Source: Streptomyces sp. NBC_00193 (lineage in GTDB: Bacteria; Actinomycetota; Actinomycetes; Streptomycetales; Streptomycetaceae). Taken from it: DNA of 64,000 bases. Position 1 is the stretch's first letter. The number at the start of each line of letters is the position of its first letter. The notes under the pieces were generated by a model. That model saw only the letters and a list, made by a program, of their open reading frames with translations. It made no database searches and was not told where the DNA came from. Below, one piece after another: positions 1-8,941 of the stretch. The stretch covers positions 1,178,001 through 1,242,000 of the forward strand of contig NZ_JAPEMM010000001.1 of the NCBI RefSeq assembly GCF_026342735.1, in the 5' to 3' direction. The position numbers and the translations under genes were made by a program.

Positions 1-415
1 CGGGCTTGTCGCCCTTCATCGAATCCGGTTCGACGTAGAGGATCTTGGCCTTCATATGAGCACGAGCCTGTGCGCCGATCCACACGAGGGTGGTGGCGAC
101 GAGCGTGATCGCGAAGGCCTTGGGGTTGAACAGCGTCGTGTTCTTGAACACGGCGAGAAAGACGAAGAGCAGCAGGATCTGGGCCGTGTAGAGCATGAGC
201 CCCATGGCCTGGAACAGGTGCGGCAGTGATTTCGCCGTGCGCTGCAGTACGAGGAATCCGATGCCCATGAACAGCATCACCACGACCGTCGCGACGACGG
301 CGCCCACGGCCCCCTTGCCACCGGCGACGATCCCACTGATGACGGCGGCGAGAGCGCCGGCGACAGCCGTGGGAACGGCGGATTGCAGGAGGGATCGGAC
401 GTCATCTGACCGCAT
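1..415 (-). CDS. atpI: ATP synthase protein I, AtpI (C-terminus beyond window)
   Basis: Small membrane protein encoded at the head of F1Fo-ATPase operons, thought to help assemble the c-ring in the membrane. The ATG at 413-415 begins MRSDDVRSLLQ. Four hydrophobic stretches follow, and the reading frame runs off the window edge at about residue 138. The charged end (HMKAKILYVEPD) looks close to the natural C-terminus. atpB and the rest of the operon would lie outside the window on the left. The upstream gene on the same strand is a WecA-like transferase, which is the usual actinobacterial arrangement. Named by sequence feel and synteny; function of AtpI itself is only partly understood. Confidence 0.8.
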   Translation of the reverse strand, partial: MRSDDVRSLLQSAVPTAVAGALAAVISGIVAGGKGAVGAVVATVVVMLFMGIGFLVLQRTAKSLPHLFQAMGLMLYTAQILLLFVFLAVFKNTTLFNPKAFAITLVATTLVWIGAQARAHMKAKILYVEPDSMKGDKP

Positions 416-541
416 GGCGGTTTGCTCCGCGTGGTGGTGGGGGCACGGGACTCGTACAGGACGAGCGTAAGCCCGGTCCGAGAGAGAACCTCGGGCCAAT
501 GGACCGTCGCACTACGGTCCTTCGGCTCTGTCGCCGGGTTT

Positions 542-557
542 AGTGAACGGTATCACA
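542..557. promoter_or_regulatory. Candidate Crp-type operator upstream of the atp operon
   Basis: The sequence AGTGA-acggta-TCACA has GTGA/TCAC half-sites six bases apart, the arrangement bound by cAMP receptor protein family regulators. It lies about 130 bp upstream of the atpI start in an AT-richer patch (roughly 540-590) that stands out from the surrounding GC-rich DNA and probably holds the atp promoter. The half-site match is seen; Crp control is inference. Confidence 0.4.
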
Positions 558-689
558 AAGTATTTGATGAGAGCTTTACTCGGAGGGTGTGCCGACTGTC
601 ACACATGAGAGTGACCCTGCGCGTGTGTGCGCGACACGCAAGCGGCTTGTCTGGTAAAGGGCGTTCATATCCGACATGCGCTCCGGACG

Positions 690-2012
690 TCAGCGGGAGG
701 ACCCTGCCTTACGCCGGTCGGGGAAGCGCGAACGGGGGCCAATGGCGGTCGCCCCGTTGACGCCGGACACACCCGCCACGATCGGCCGGGCCGGCTCCGG
801 CTCCGCCGCCGCATCGTCCTGCAGGGCGGCCTCCGCGGCCCGTTCCGCGTGCCGGTAGCGCGGCGGGACCAGCCGCTCCGCCCAGCGCGGGGCACGCGGG
901 GTGAAGCGCGGCAGCAGGAGCAGCAGCAGGCCCACGGCGCTCAGCCCGGAGATCGCCAGCACGATCCACATCGAGGCGGAATGCACGGAGTACGCCACGG
1001 TGCCGAAGGCGATCAATCCTGACCAGAAGTACATGATGAGCACCGCGCGGCTGTGCGAATGCCCGAGTTCCAGGAGCCGGTGGTGAAGGTGCCCGCGGTC
1101 CGCGGCGAAGGGCGACTGGCCCTTCCAGGTGCGCCGCACGATGGCGAGGACCAGGTCCGTCATCGGGATCGCGATGATCGTGAGCGGCAGGATCAGCGGG
1201 ATGAAGACCGGCAGCATCGCGTGGGTCGCGTTGCGCTCGCCGCCGACGAACAGCGCCATCGCGTCCGGGTCCACCTGTCCGGTGACGGAGATGGCGGCCG
1301 CGGCCAGCACCAGGCCGATGAGCATCGAGCCGGAGTCGCCCATGAAGATGCGGGCGGGGTGCATGTTGTGCGGCAGGAAGCCCAGGCACATGCCCATCAG
1401 GATGGCGGCGAAGAGGGTCGCGGGCGCGGCCGCCTCGATCCCGTAGCCGAACCAGATGCGGTAGGCGTAGAGGAAGAACGCGCAGGTCGCGATGCAGACC
1501 ATGCCGGCGGCGAGGCCGTCGAGGCCGTCCACGAAGTTCACCGCGTTGATGGTGATCACCACGAGGGCCACGGTGAGCAGGTTGCCCTGCCAGGGGGTGA
1601 GCGAGACCGAGCCGACTCCGGGGACCGGGATCCACAGGATGGTCAGGCCCTGCATGCACATCACGCCGGCGGAGATCATCTGGGCGCCGAGTTTGATCAG
1701 GGCGTCGAGCTCGAACTTGTCGTCGAGCACGCCGACCAGCCAGATCAGGGCCGCACCGGAGAGCAGGGCCCGCGGCTCGTTCGACAGCTCGAAGACCCCG
1801 TTGAGGTTCTTCAGGTGGTCCGCGACGAGCAGGCCGGCGCACAGTCCGCCGAACATCGCGATGCCGCCGAGCCGCGGAGTGGGCTCCCGGTGGACGTCGC
1901 GGGCACGGATCTCGGGCATCGCCCCCACGGCGATCGCGAACTTCCGCACGGGCCCGGTGAGTAGATAAGTCACCGCGACCGTGACGCAAAGCGTCAGCAG
2001 ATATTCACGCAC
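690..2012 (-). CDS. WecA/MraY-family undecaprenyl-phosphate sugar-1-phosphate transferase
   Basis: Integral membrane enzyme that moves a sugar-1-phosphate from a UDP-sugar (in WecA/TagO relatives, GlcNAc-1-phosphate) to undecaprenyl phosphate, the first step in making wall polymers such as teichoic acids. Family motifs are all present: the Asp pair in GVLDDKFELDA, the NFVDGLDGLAAG loop, GDSGSM, and the histidine motif DRGHLHHRLL. About ten hydrophobic segments precede a hydrophilic Ala/Glu/Pro-rich tail. I prefer the GTG at 2012 (REYLLTLC follows) over an ATG at 2051, because the helix begins right there. It sits between glyA and atpI on the same strand. The exact sugar cannot be read from sequence. 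Confidence 0.85.
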   Translation of the reverse strand: MREYLLTLCVTVAVTYLLTGPVRKFAIAVGAMPEIRARDVHREPTPRLGGIAMFGGLCAGLLVADHLKNLNGVFELSNEPRALLSGAALIWLVGVLDDKFELDALIKLGAQMISAGVMCMQGLTILWIPVPGVGSVSLTPWQGNLLTVALVVITINAVNFVDGLDGLAAGMVCIATCAFFLYAYRIWFGYGIEAAAPATLFAAILMGMCLGFLPHNMHPARIFMGDSGSMLIGLVLAAAAISVTGQVDPDAMALFVGGERNATHAMLPVFIPLILPLTIIAIPMTDLVLAIVRRTWKGQSPFAADRGHLHHRLLELGHSHSRAVLIMYFWSGLIAFGTVAYSVHSASMWIVLAISGLSAVGLLLLLLPRFTPRAPRWAERLVPPRYRHAERAAEAALQDDAAAEPEPARPIVAGVSGVNGATAIGPRSRFPDRRKAGSSR

Positions 2013-2128
2013 GGGCTGCCCCAGATGTATCGCCGGCCATCTCAGCCCCACACACTAGCTGCGATGTACTCACTGTCGGGGACGCGCAGGGGCGGTATCC
2101 CGGTTGCGGTACGCCGCTCTTGCCCCGC

Positions 2129-3361
2129 TTAAACCCCATACGGCGGAAAATTGACCACCAGCTCGTTGACGTCGCTACGGATCTTCGCGGGCTCCCCGCC
2201 GGTCAGCGCGGCCGTGAACAGCTCGGCGATCCGGCCCATCTCGGCCTCCCCCATGCCCTGCGTGGTCACCGCCGCGGTGCCGAGGCGGATCCCGCGCTGG
2301 TCGCCGTACGGAAGGGCGCAGGTGTCCAGCACGATGCCGGCGGCGGCCAGCCGGCCCCGGGCGCCCGCGCCGTCGACGCCCAGCGGTGCGGGGTCGGCGG
2401 TGATCAGGTGGGTGTCGGTGCCCCCGGTCGTGATCGCGAACCCGCGGGCGGCGAGCCCGTCGGCCAGGGCGCGGCCGTTGGCGACCACCCGGTGCGCGTA
2501 CGAGGTGAAGGCGGGCCCGGCGGCCTCGCCGAAGGCCACGGCCTTGGCGGCGATGCTGTGCATCTGCGGGCCGCCCTGGGTGAAGGGGAACACCGCCCGG
2601 TCGATCCGCTCCGCGAACTCGTTCCCGCACAGGATCATCCCGCCGCGCGGACCCCGGAGCACCTTGTGGGTGGTGGCCACGACGATGTCGGCGTAGGGCA
2701 CGGGGCTGGGTGCGGCCCCGCCGGCCACGAGTCCGATGGGGTGGGCGGCGTCGGCGATCAGGAAGGCCCCGACCTCGTCGGCGATCTCCCGGAACACGGA
2801 GTACTCGGGGTGCCGCGGATAGGAGATGGACCCGCACACGATGGCCTTGGGCCGGTGCTCGTGCGCGAGCCGCTGCACCCGGGCGTAGTCGATGAGCCCC
2901 GTCGCGGCGTCCACTCCGTACCCGACGAAGTCGAACCAGCGCCCGGAGAAGTTGGCGGGCGACCCGTGGGTGAGGTGGCCCCCGGAGGTGAGCGCCATGG
3001 CCAGCACGGTGTCCCCGGGCCGCAGCAGCGCGGCGTACGCGGCGAGCACGGCGGCGGATCCGGAGTGCGGCTGCACGTTCGCGTGCTCGGCGCCGAAGAG
3101 GGCGCGGGCCCGCTCGACGGCGATCTGCTCGGCGAGGTCGGCGTACTCGCAGCCGCCGTGGTGGCGGGCGCCGGGATACCCCTCGGCGTACTTGTTGGCG
3201 AGCGGCGATCCCAGTGCGGTGAGCACGGCGGGAGAGGTGAAGTTCTCGGCGGCGATCAGCTGCAGGGAGCCCGCCTGCCGCTGTGCCTCGCCGGCGAGCA
3301 CGTCGGCCATCTGGGGATCCTGCTGCCGCAGCAGGTCCATCGGCTCGGTGATGACGCTCAT
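2129..3361 (-). CDS. glyA: Serine hydroxymethyltransferase
   Basis: PLP enzyme converting serine and tetrahydrofolate to glycine and methylene-tetrahydrofolate in one-carbon metabolism. Diagnostic parts are visible: the substrate loop NKYAEGYPG near residue 56, the HSGSAA cofactor pocket near 99, and the PLP lysine in ATTHKVLRGPRGG (K233). At 410 residues it matches the family. The motif around 203 reads ADAAHPIGLVAGG, slightly unlike the usual DMAHIAGLVA, which fits a second, divergent glyA paralogue; streptomycetes often have two. Start ATG 3361 has a TGGAG ribosome site eight bases upstream. The 200-bp gap before it contains a dispersed repeat. Confidence 0.9.
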   Translation of the reverse strand: MSVITEPMDLLRQQDPQMADVLAGEAQRQAGSLQLIAAENFTSPAVLTALGSPLANKYAEGYPGARHHGGCEYADLAEQIAVERARALFGAEHANVQPHSGSAAVLAAYAALLRPGDTVLAMALTSGGHLTHGSPANFSGRWFDFVGYGVDAATGLIDYARVQRLAHEHRPKAIVCGSISYPRHPEYSVFREIADEVGAFLIADAAHPIGLVAGGAAPSPVPYADIVVATTHKVLRGPRGGMILCGNEFAERIDRAVFPFTQGGPQMHSIAAKAVAFGEAAGPAFTSYAHRVVANGRALADGLAARGFAITTGGTDTHLITADPAPLGVDGAGARGRLAAAGIVLDTCALPYGDQRGIRLGTAAVTTQGMGEAEMGRIAELFTAALTGGEPAKIRSDVNELVVNFPPYGV

Positions 3362-3453
3362 GGCGCGACTCCAGGGGGGTACCTCATACCGGGTACCAGC
3401 CACTGTAGGCCGGGCCCGCCCGTCCCGCCTCGCGACGCCCGGGGTCCGAAATC

Positions 3454-3537
3454 CAGCCTCGCCGGCGTTTGAGGCGCGGGGTCCGGGGCGGAGCCCCGGG
3501 GAGCGGTGGAAGGGCGGGTAGGGGAAGGCCCCGCAGG
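3454..3537 (+). repeat. Dispersed intergenic repeat, copy 1
   Basis: About 84 bases in the spacer between glyA and the phosphatase-like gene. They are nearly identical, in inverted orientation, to 43427-43509 forty kilobases away. The shared core begins CAGCCTCGCCGGCGTTTGAG and ends with a CCCTACCCGCCC-type stretch. Inner arms (GGGGCGG/CCCCGG) allow folding. Such GC-rich palindromic spacers recur in streptomycete genomes; role unknown. Confidence 0.75.
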
Positions 3538-3562
3538 GCAACCGCACCCGGCACCGCCGGCC

Positions 3563-4195
3563 TCAGCGGGAAGCCGTGACGCCCGTCAGGGCCGTGACCA
3601 CGGGGTCCAGCGCCTGGTTGATCTCGTCGCCGATCGACCGGAAGAAGGTGATCGGTGCCCCGTACGGGTCGTACACCTCGTCCGCGTCCGGGGACGGCGC
3701 GAGGAGCCACCCGCGTAGAGCGGCGGCGGCACGGACCAGCGCTCGGGCCCGCTCCACCATCCCGTCCTCCAGCGGCGGCAGGGTCGCGGGGTCTATCGCC
3801 CGCACCAGCCGGGTGAACTCCTTCAGGGTGAAGGTGCGCAGCCCCGCGGAGTGCCCCATGGAGATCACCTGGGCACGGTGGTCACGGGTGGCGGTCAGGA
3901 CCAGGTCCGCGCGTATGACGTGCTCGTCCAGGAGTTCCCGGCCGGTGAAGCCGGAGGCGTCGGCCCCGAAGTCGGCCAGCACGGCGGCCGCGTTGGCCTC
4001 CATGGGCGCGCCCTCGTGGCCCCAGGTGCCCGCGCTCTCCACGATCAGGTCGCCGGTGACGGGGCCGCCGAGCCGGTGGGACAGCGCGTGCCGCGTCAGC
4101 CGCTCGGTGATGGGCGAGCGGCACACGTTGCCGGTGCTGACGTGGAGTATGCGGAAGGTGCTGTCCCCGGCTATGCCACGCCCCTCAGGGCTCAC
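3563..4195 (-). CDS. Low-molecular-weight protein-tyrosine-phosphatase-like protein with Ser at the nucleophile position
   Basis: 210 residues of LMW-PTP/arsenate-reductase fold. These enzymes use a P-loop C-T-G-N-x-C-R-S, where the first Cys is the nucleophile. Here the loop reads HVSTGNVCRSPI: the nucleophile position is Ser20 (codon AGC), while the second Cys (25) and the Arg are kept. The general-acid region DPYGAP near the C-terminus is kept as well. It may therefore be a catalytically dead, phosphate-binding regulator, or use Ser differently. The GTG start at 4195 overlaps the TGA of the TsaC-like gene (GTGA), so the two are translationally coupled. Family assignment is good; activity is uncertain. 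Confidence 0.8.
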   Translation of the reverse strand: MSPEGRGIAGDSTFRILHVSTGNVCRSPITERLTRHALSHRLGGPVTGDLIVESAGTWGHEGAPMEANAAAVLADFGADASGFTGRELLDEHVIRADLVLTATRDHRAQVISMGHSAGLRTFTLKEFTRLVRAIDPATLPPLEDGMVERARALVRAAAALRGWLLAPSPDADEVYDPYGAPITFFRSIGDEINQALDPVVTALTGVTASR

Positions 4196-4839
4196 GGAGC
4201 CACCTCGAGGTCGGGCACGACCTCCCGCAGCTGCTCGGCGGTCAGTGCGCCCTCGCGCAGCAGGACGGGAACCTTCCCGGTGACGTCGACGATCGACGAG
4301 GGCAGGGTGCTCGGGGTCGGCCCGCCGTCCAGGTACACGGACACGGAGTCGCCGAGCATCTCGCGCGCCGCGTCGCAGTCCTCGGGCGCCGGGTGTCCGG
4401 TCAGGTTCGCCGAGGACACCGCCATCGGGCCGACCTCGGTCAGCAGCTCGATCGCGACGGGGTGCAGGGGCATGCGTACGGCCACGGTGCCACCGGTCTC
4501 GCCCAGGTCCCACGCCAGCGAGGGCTGGTGCTTGGCGACGAGCGTCAGACCGCCCGGCCAGAAGGCGTCGACGAGCTCCCACGCCTGCTCGGAGAAGTCG
4601 GTGACCAGGCCGTGCAGGGTGTTCGGGGAGCCGATGAGGACGGGGGTGGGCATGTTGCGGCCGCGCCCCTTGGCGGCGAGCAGGTCGCCGACGGCCTCGG
4701 CGCTGAAGGCGTCCGCGCCGATCCCGTACAGGGTGTCGGTGGGCAGCACGACGAGCTCGCCGCGGCGTACGGCGGAGGCGGCTTCGCGCAGGCCCGTCTT
4801 GCGGTCCGTCGCGTCGTTGCAGTCGTATCGCCGGGCCAT
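4192..4839 (-). CDS. L-threonylcarbamoyladenylate synthase, TsaC/Sua5/YrdC family
   Basis: Makes threonylcarbamoyl-AMP from threonine, bicarbonate and ATP, the first step of the t6A modification at position 37 of ANN-decoding tRNAs. At 215 residues it is a single YrdC domain. It carries the nucleotide-binding start GELVVLPTDTLYGIGADA (residues 28-45), then KGRGRNMPTPVLI, FWPGGLTLV, and the SSANLTG loop. It sits downstream of prmC and upstream of the phosphatase-like gene on the same strand, a conserved order (prfA-prmC-tsaC) in many bacteria that groups translation-related functions. Confidence 0.88.
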   Translation of the reverse strand: MARRYDCNDATDRKTGLREAASAVRRGELVVLPTDTLYGIGADAFSAEAVGDLLAAKGRGRNMPTPVLIGSPNTLHGLVTDFSEQAWELVDAFWPGGLTLVAKHQPSLAWDLGETGGTVAVRMPLHPVAIELLTEVGPMAVSSANLTGHPAPEDCDAAREMLGDSVSVYLDGGPTPSTLPSSIVDVTGKVPVLLREGALTAEQLREVVPDLEVAP

Positions 4840-4912
4840 CAGCGGGCCTCCTCGTGCAGCAGGGGGGTGGCGGGAATGCGCGCGGTGACTGCGCCGCTCA
4901 CGGCAGGGCCGG

Positions 4913-5758
4913 TCACGGCAGGGCCTTGCGGGCGGTCGCGAAGCGCGGGCGGTTGTTGAGGTCGGGGTGGTCGGCGGCGTCGGCCCAGCCCTGCTCCTCG
5001 GCGAAGATCCACGGGACCTGTCCGCCCTGGGTGTCGGCGTGCTCGATGACGACGATGCCGCCGGGGCGCAGCAGCCTGTGGGCGGTGCGCTCGATGCCGC
5101 GGATGGTGTCCAGGCCGTCCTCGCCGGAGAACAGCGCCATCTCGGGATCGTGGTCGCGGGCCTCGGGCGCGACGTACTCCCACTCGGTGAGCGGGATGTA
5201 CGGCGGGTTGGAGATGACCAGGTCGACCTGTCCGTCCAGCTCGGGCAGGGCGCTGAGCGCGTTGCCCTGGTGGACCGTGACCCGGGAGCCCTCGGCGTTC
5301 TTGCGGGTCCACCGCAGGGCGTCCTCGGACAGCTCGACGGCGTGCACGCGCGAGCGCGGCACCTCCTGCGCCATGGCGAGCGCGATGGCGCCGGAGCCGG
5401 TGCAGAGGTCCACGATCAGCGGTTCGACGACGTCCATCGCCCGGACGGCCTGTATGGCCCAGTCCACGACCGACTCGGTCTCGGGCCGGGGCACGAAGAC
5501 CCCGGGCCCGACCTGGAGCTCCAGGTACCGGAAGAAGGCACGGCCGGTGATGTGCTGGAGCGGCTCGCGCGCCTCGCGGCGGGCGACGGCCTCCCAGTAG
5601 CGGGCGTCGAAGTCCGCGTCCTTGACGTGGTGGAGTTCCCCCCGCTTGACGCCGTGCACGAAGGCCGCGAGCTCCTCCGCGTCGAAACGCGGTGAGGGCA
5701 CGCCGGCGGCGGCCAGCCGCTGGGTGGCCTGGGCCACCTCGGCAAGCAGCAAGTTCAC
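4913..5758 (-). CDS. prmC: Peptide chain release factor N5-glutamine methyltransferase
   Basis: Methylates the Gln of the GGQ loop of release factors 1 and 2, using S-adenosylmethionine. The 281-residue protein has an N-terminal helical release-factor-binding region (residues 1-75) and a Rossmann methyltransferase domain. Key motifs are VDLCTGSGAIALAMA for SAM and the catalytic VISNPPYIPL. Start is GTG 5758 with a GGAGGA ribosome site. It directly follows its substrate gene prfA, separated by 85 bp that contain a short GTGCTGCAG tandem repeat. Longer in-frame extensions upstream run into antisense-type composition and are not real. Confidence 0.93.
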   Translation of the reverse strand: MNLLLAEVAQATQRLAAAGVPSPRFDAEELAAFVHGVKRGELHHVKDADFDARYWEAVARREAREPLQHITGRAFFRYLELQVGPGVFVPRPETESVVDWAIQAVRAMDVVEPLIVDLCTGSGAIALAMAQEVPRSRVHAVELSEDALRWTRKNAEGSRVTVHQGNALSALPELDGQVDLVISNPPYIPLTEWEYVAPEARDHDPEMALFSGEDGLDTIRGIERTAHRLLRPGGIVVIEHADTQGGQVPWIFAEEQGWADAADHPDLNNRPRFATARKALP

Positions 5759-5843
5759 GCTGGTCCTCCGGGCTGCTGTCGTACGGGGGGTGGTGCGGGG
5801 TCCTGCAGGTGCTGCAGGTGCTGCAGGGGTCCTGCGAGGGGAC

Positions 5844-6923
5844 TCAGTGCGCGGACGCGAGCTTGGCGGCGGAGTCCGTGTCGACGCAGGCCTGGATGAC
5901 CGGGTCGAGGTCTCCGTCGAGCACCTGGTCCAAGTTGTACGCCTTGAAGCCCGTCCGGTGATCCGAGATCCGGTTTTCCGGGTAGTTGTACGTACGGATC
6001 TTCTCGGAGCGGTCCACGGAGCGCACCTGGCTGCGGCGCACGTCGGAGGCCTCCTGCTCGGCGGCTTCCTGGGCGGCGGCCAGCAGGCGCGAACGCAGGA
6101 TGCGCATCGCCTGCTCCTTGTTCTGGAGCTGGCTCTTCTCGTTCTGGCAGGAGGCGACCACACCGGTCGGGATGTGCGTGATGCGCACGGCCGAGTCGGT
6201 GGTGTTGACGGACTGGCCGCCGGGGCCCGAGGAGCGGTACACGTCGATGCGGAGGTCGTTCATGTTGACCTCGACCTCCACCTCCTCGGCTTCCGGGGTG
6301 ACGAGCACGCCGGCGGCGGAGGTGTGGATGCGGCCCTGGGACTCGGTGGCCGGCACGCGCTGGACGCGGTGCACGCCGCCCTCGTACTTCAGACGGGCCC
6401 AGACGCCCTGGCCGGGCTCGGTGGCACCGTTGCCGCCCTTGGTGCGGACGGAGACCTGGACGTCCTTGTAGCCGCCGAGCTCGGACTCGGTGGCGTCGAT
6501 GATCTCGGTCTTCCAGCCCACGCGCTCGGCGTAGCGCAGGTACATGCGGAGCAGGTCGCCGGCGAACAGGGCCGACTCGTCACCGCCCGCACCCGCCTTG
6601 ACCTCCAGGAGCACGTCCTTGTCGTCGCTGGGGTCGCGCGGAACGAGCAGCAGGCGGAGCTTCTCGGTGAGCTCTTCGCGCTGTGCGGTCAGTTCCTTGA
6701 CCTCTGCCACGAAGTCCGGGTCGTCGGCCGCGAACTCCTTCGCCGTCTCGATGTCCTCGGCGGACTGCTTCCAGGCACGGAAGGTCGCGACGATCGGGGT
6801 CAGCTCCGCGTAGCGCTTGTTCAGCTTGCGCGCGTTGGCCTGATCCGAGTGGACCGAAGGGTCGGCGAGCTTCTTCTCAAGATCGGCGTGCTCGCCGATC
6901 AGTTCCTCGACCGCCTCGAACAT
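5844..6923 (-). CDS. prfA: Peptide chain release factor 1
   Basis: Recognises UAA and UAG stop codons and triggers peptide release on the ribosome. At 359 residues it is the normal length. The catalytic loop [18 protein letters not shown] carries the GGQ that PrmC methylates. An N-terminal coiled-coil region ([19 protein letters not shown]) starts the protein, and the region around [12 protein letters not shown] is well conserved. AGGAG precedes ATG 6923. It lies downstream of rpmE, but an intrinsic terminator (6975-7029) separates the two, so it needs its own promoter or readthrough. Confidence 0.95.
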   Translation of the reverse strand: MFEAVEELIGEHADLEKKLADPSVHSDQANARKLNKRYAELTPIVATFRAWKQSAEDIETAKEFAADDPDFVAEVKELTAQREELTEKLRLLLVPRDPSDDKDVLLEVKAGAGGDESALFAGDLLRMYLRYAERVGWKTEIIDATESELGGYKDVQVSVRTKGGNGATEPGQGVWARLKYEGGVHRVQRVPATESQGRIHTSAAGVLVTPEAEEVEVEVNMNDLRIDVYRSSGPGGQSVNTTDSAVRITHIPTGVVASCQNEKSQLQNKEQAMRILRSRLLAAAQEAAEQEASDVRRSQVRSVDRSEKIRTYNYPENRISDHRTGFKAYNLDQVLDGDLDPVIQACVDTDSAAKLASAH

Positions 6924-6974
6924 CGGGGGCTCCTGAAGATGGTGAATGTGAAGAAAAGGGCTGCGGGACGAGAA

Positions 6975-7029
6975 AGGCGCCGGTCCGGCTGCCCCCGTGC
7001 AAACAGGGTGCAGCCGGGATCCGGCGCCT
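6975..7029 (-). terminator. Intrinsic terminator after rpmE
   Basis: Perfect nine-base arms AGGCGCCGG and CCGGCGCCT enclose an inner GGCTGC/GCAGCC pairing. The hairpin begins nine bases past the rpmE stop codon. There is no strong T-run, as is common for GC-rich actinobacterial terminators. Confidence 0.75.
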
Positions 7030-7037
7030 GAGGCTCG

Positions 7038-7253
7038 CTACTTCTGTGCAGCCTTGCCGAAGCGGGCCTCGAAGCGGGCCACGCGGCCACCGGTGTCGAG
7101 GATCTTCTGCTTGCCCGTGTAGAACGGGTGGCACTCGGAGCAGACCTCGGCTCGGATGGAGCCCTCGGTCAGGGTGCTACGGGTGGTGAACGACGCGCCA
7201 CAGGTGCAGCTGACCTGGGTCTCGACGTACTGGGGGTGAACATCGCGCTTCAA
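7038..7253 (-). CDS. rpmE: 50S ribosomal protein L31 (zinc-binding form)
   Basis: 71-residue protein of the large ribosomal subunit. Four cysteines at 16, 18, 37 and 40 (SCTCG and CSECHPF) form the zinc site, so this is the C+ type that is replaced by the Cys-less paralogue under zinc starvation in actinobacteria. The C-terminus [22 protein letters not shown] is typical. It is followed by a strong hairpin before prfA. Confidence 0.96.
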   Translation of the reverse strand: MKRDVHPQYVETQVSCTCGASFTTRSTLTEGSIRAEVCSECHPFYTGKQKILDTGGRVARFEARFGKAAQK

Positions 7254-7442
7254 GGTGTCTCCTAGATTCGGGAGGGCGCCGGGTCGCAGGAGCCGAATTG
7301 CGCGCTGCGTGAACCGGGGCCGACAGACCAGTCTGCCAGGACCGGGCTGCCTGTCAAAATTCTGAGGACGCCTCCCTCAACGGAGGGGGGCCGGCATCTA
7401 TTCCGCCGCCCGCCGGAACCCGTCCGACCAGGCGGTTTCGTG

Positions 7443-8546
7443 CTACCGGACGACGGTACCGGCGGTGCCCTTGTCGCCGGCCGAGTTCGCGGTGGCCTCG
7501 GCGGGCACCTGCTGGTCGGCCAGCAGGGCGTCCCAGACCATCTGGGACTCCTTGGTGAGCGGGACGACCCGGTTGGGGTCACGGGTGTCACCGGTCACCG
7601 GCAGGGTGATCATCTGCATGTTCTCGGGGCTGATGCCCTCCAGGCCCTGGGCGAATCCCATGAGGGACTTCACGTCGCCGAGCGCCTTGTCCGTGGTGAT
7701 GGCCTTGGTGGCGGTGTCCGCCACGTCGAGCAGCTTCTTCGGGTTCTCGAAGACGCCGATGCTCTTGACCTGCTTGATCAGCGCCTTGATGAAGGCCTGC
7801 TGCAGCTGTATTCGGCCCAGGTCGCCGCCGTCGCCGACGCCGTGGCGGGTACGGACGAGGCCGAGGGCCTGCTCGCCGTTCAGCCTGTTCGTCCCGGCGG
7901 GCAGGTCGAGGTGGCTGTAGTCGTCCTTGATCGGCTTGGTGGTCGTCACCTCGACGCCGCCGAGCTTGTCGATGATCTCCTTGAAGCCCGTGAAGTCGAC
8001 CTCGAGGTAGTGATCCATGCGGATCCCCGACATCTTCTCGACGGTCGCGACGGCGCAGGCGGCCCCGCCGACGGTGAACGACTCGTTGAACATCTTGCGC
8101 GGGCCGCCCAGGTCGGTCTTGCCGTTCGAGAGCTTGCAGGAGGGCCTGGTCACGAGGGTGTCGCGGGGTATCGATACGACGGTGGCCTTGGTGTGGCCCT
8201 CGTTGAGGTGGACGACCATCGCCGTGTCGGAGCGTGCGGAGCCGCCGTCGTCCTGGCCGTACTCCCCGTTGGCGCCGCTGCGGGAGTCGGAGCCGAGGAC
8301 GAGGATGTCCATCGAGCCGTTGTCCACGTTCTGCGGGCGGTCCGTGCCGAGGGCCGCGTCGATGTCGACCGTCTTGAGGTTGCCGTTGAACTTGACGTAG
8401 AAGTAGCCGAGCCCCGCCCCGCCCAGGACGACCACGCCGGCGGCGGTCCACGCGGCGATGACGACGGCCCTGCGGCGCGCGGCCGGCTTCCGTCGGCGGC
8501 GTCCCGCGCCGGTCCTGCGGCCGTGGCCGCTGTTGTCCTGGCTCAT
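7443..8546 (-). CDS. LytR-CpsA-Psr (LCP) family cell-wall glycopolymer ligase
   Basis: LCP proteins sit in the cytoplasmic membrane and transfer polyprenyl-linked glycopolymers (teichoic acids, arabinogalactan and similar) onto peptidoglycan outside the cell. The 367-residue protein has an Arg/Lys-rich cytoplasmic N-terminus, one membrane helix (residues 27-50, AVVIAAWTAAGVVVLGGAGL) and an extracellular LCP domain. Recognisable blocks are DILVLGSDSR, RSDTAMVVHL, VSIPRDTLV and an active-site region with GEQALGLVRTRHG. Start ATG 8546 begins MSQDNSGHGRR; its ribosome site is weak. It lies between rho and rpmE. Confidence 0.9.
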   Translation of the reverse strand: MSQDNSGHGRRTGAGRRRRKPAARRRAVVIAAWTAAGVVVLGGAGLGYFYVKFNGNLKTVDIDAALGTDRPQNVDNGSMDILVLGSDSRSGANGEYGQDDGGSARSDTAMVVHLNEGHTKATVVSIPRDTLVTRPSCKLSNGKTDLGGPRKMFNESFTVGGAACAVATVEKMSGIRMDHYLEVDFTGFKEIIDKLGGVEVTTTKPIKDDYSHLDLPAGTNRLNGEQALGLVRTRHGVGDGGDLGRIQLQQAFIKALIKQVKSIGVFENPKKLLDVADTATKAITTDKALGDVKSLMGFAQGLEGISPENMQMITLPVTGDTRDPNRVVPLTKESQMVWDALLADQQVPAEATANSAGDKGTAGTVVR

Positions 8547-8941
8547 GCTCTGCTCTGCCCGTCTGTGTTCGGCCCGCTTCCCCGTTACCTCTGACAGAGA
8601 CGGTCGGGCGCCCCCCAGGGTTCCACGGCCGCCTGTGCGTCCCGTGTGCATCCGGTGTGCGTCCCGGCCCGTGCGCCCCCCGCGACCGGCTGCGGCGGAC
8701 ACCCCCCGATCCGGCACCCACCTGCGGTTTCCCCCGTGAGCGCGGGGTGGGCGTCCGGGGCCGCGCGGTGTACGGAGTGTGGCAAAGGTCGCACCCGGGC
8801 ACGAAGCGCCGTAGACCGCCCGAGTCCTCACGAGGACCCGGGACCCCCGCAGGCTCCGTAGGCCCGGGTACGACGCGACCGCCCCCGCCGCGGGTGCGGC
8901 GGGGGCGGTCGTGGTCACGCAGGTGGTGCTACGCGCGGACG
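8547..8941. other. Spacer between rho and the LCP gene
   Basis: Contains the rho terminator (8876-8911) and the promoter region for the LCP gene. I see no convincing coding frame on either strand; open frames here are GC-bias artefacts. Confidence 0.6.
8876..8911 (-). terminator. Intrinsic terminator of rho
   Basis: Sixteen perfectly paired bases (CGACCGCCCCCGCCGC against its complement) around a four-base loop, 31 bp past the rho stop codon. One of the most stable hairpins in the window, so the gene for the Rho factor itself appears to end Rho-independently. Confidence 0.85.
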
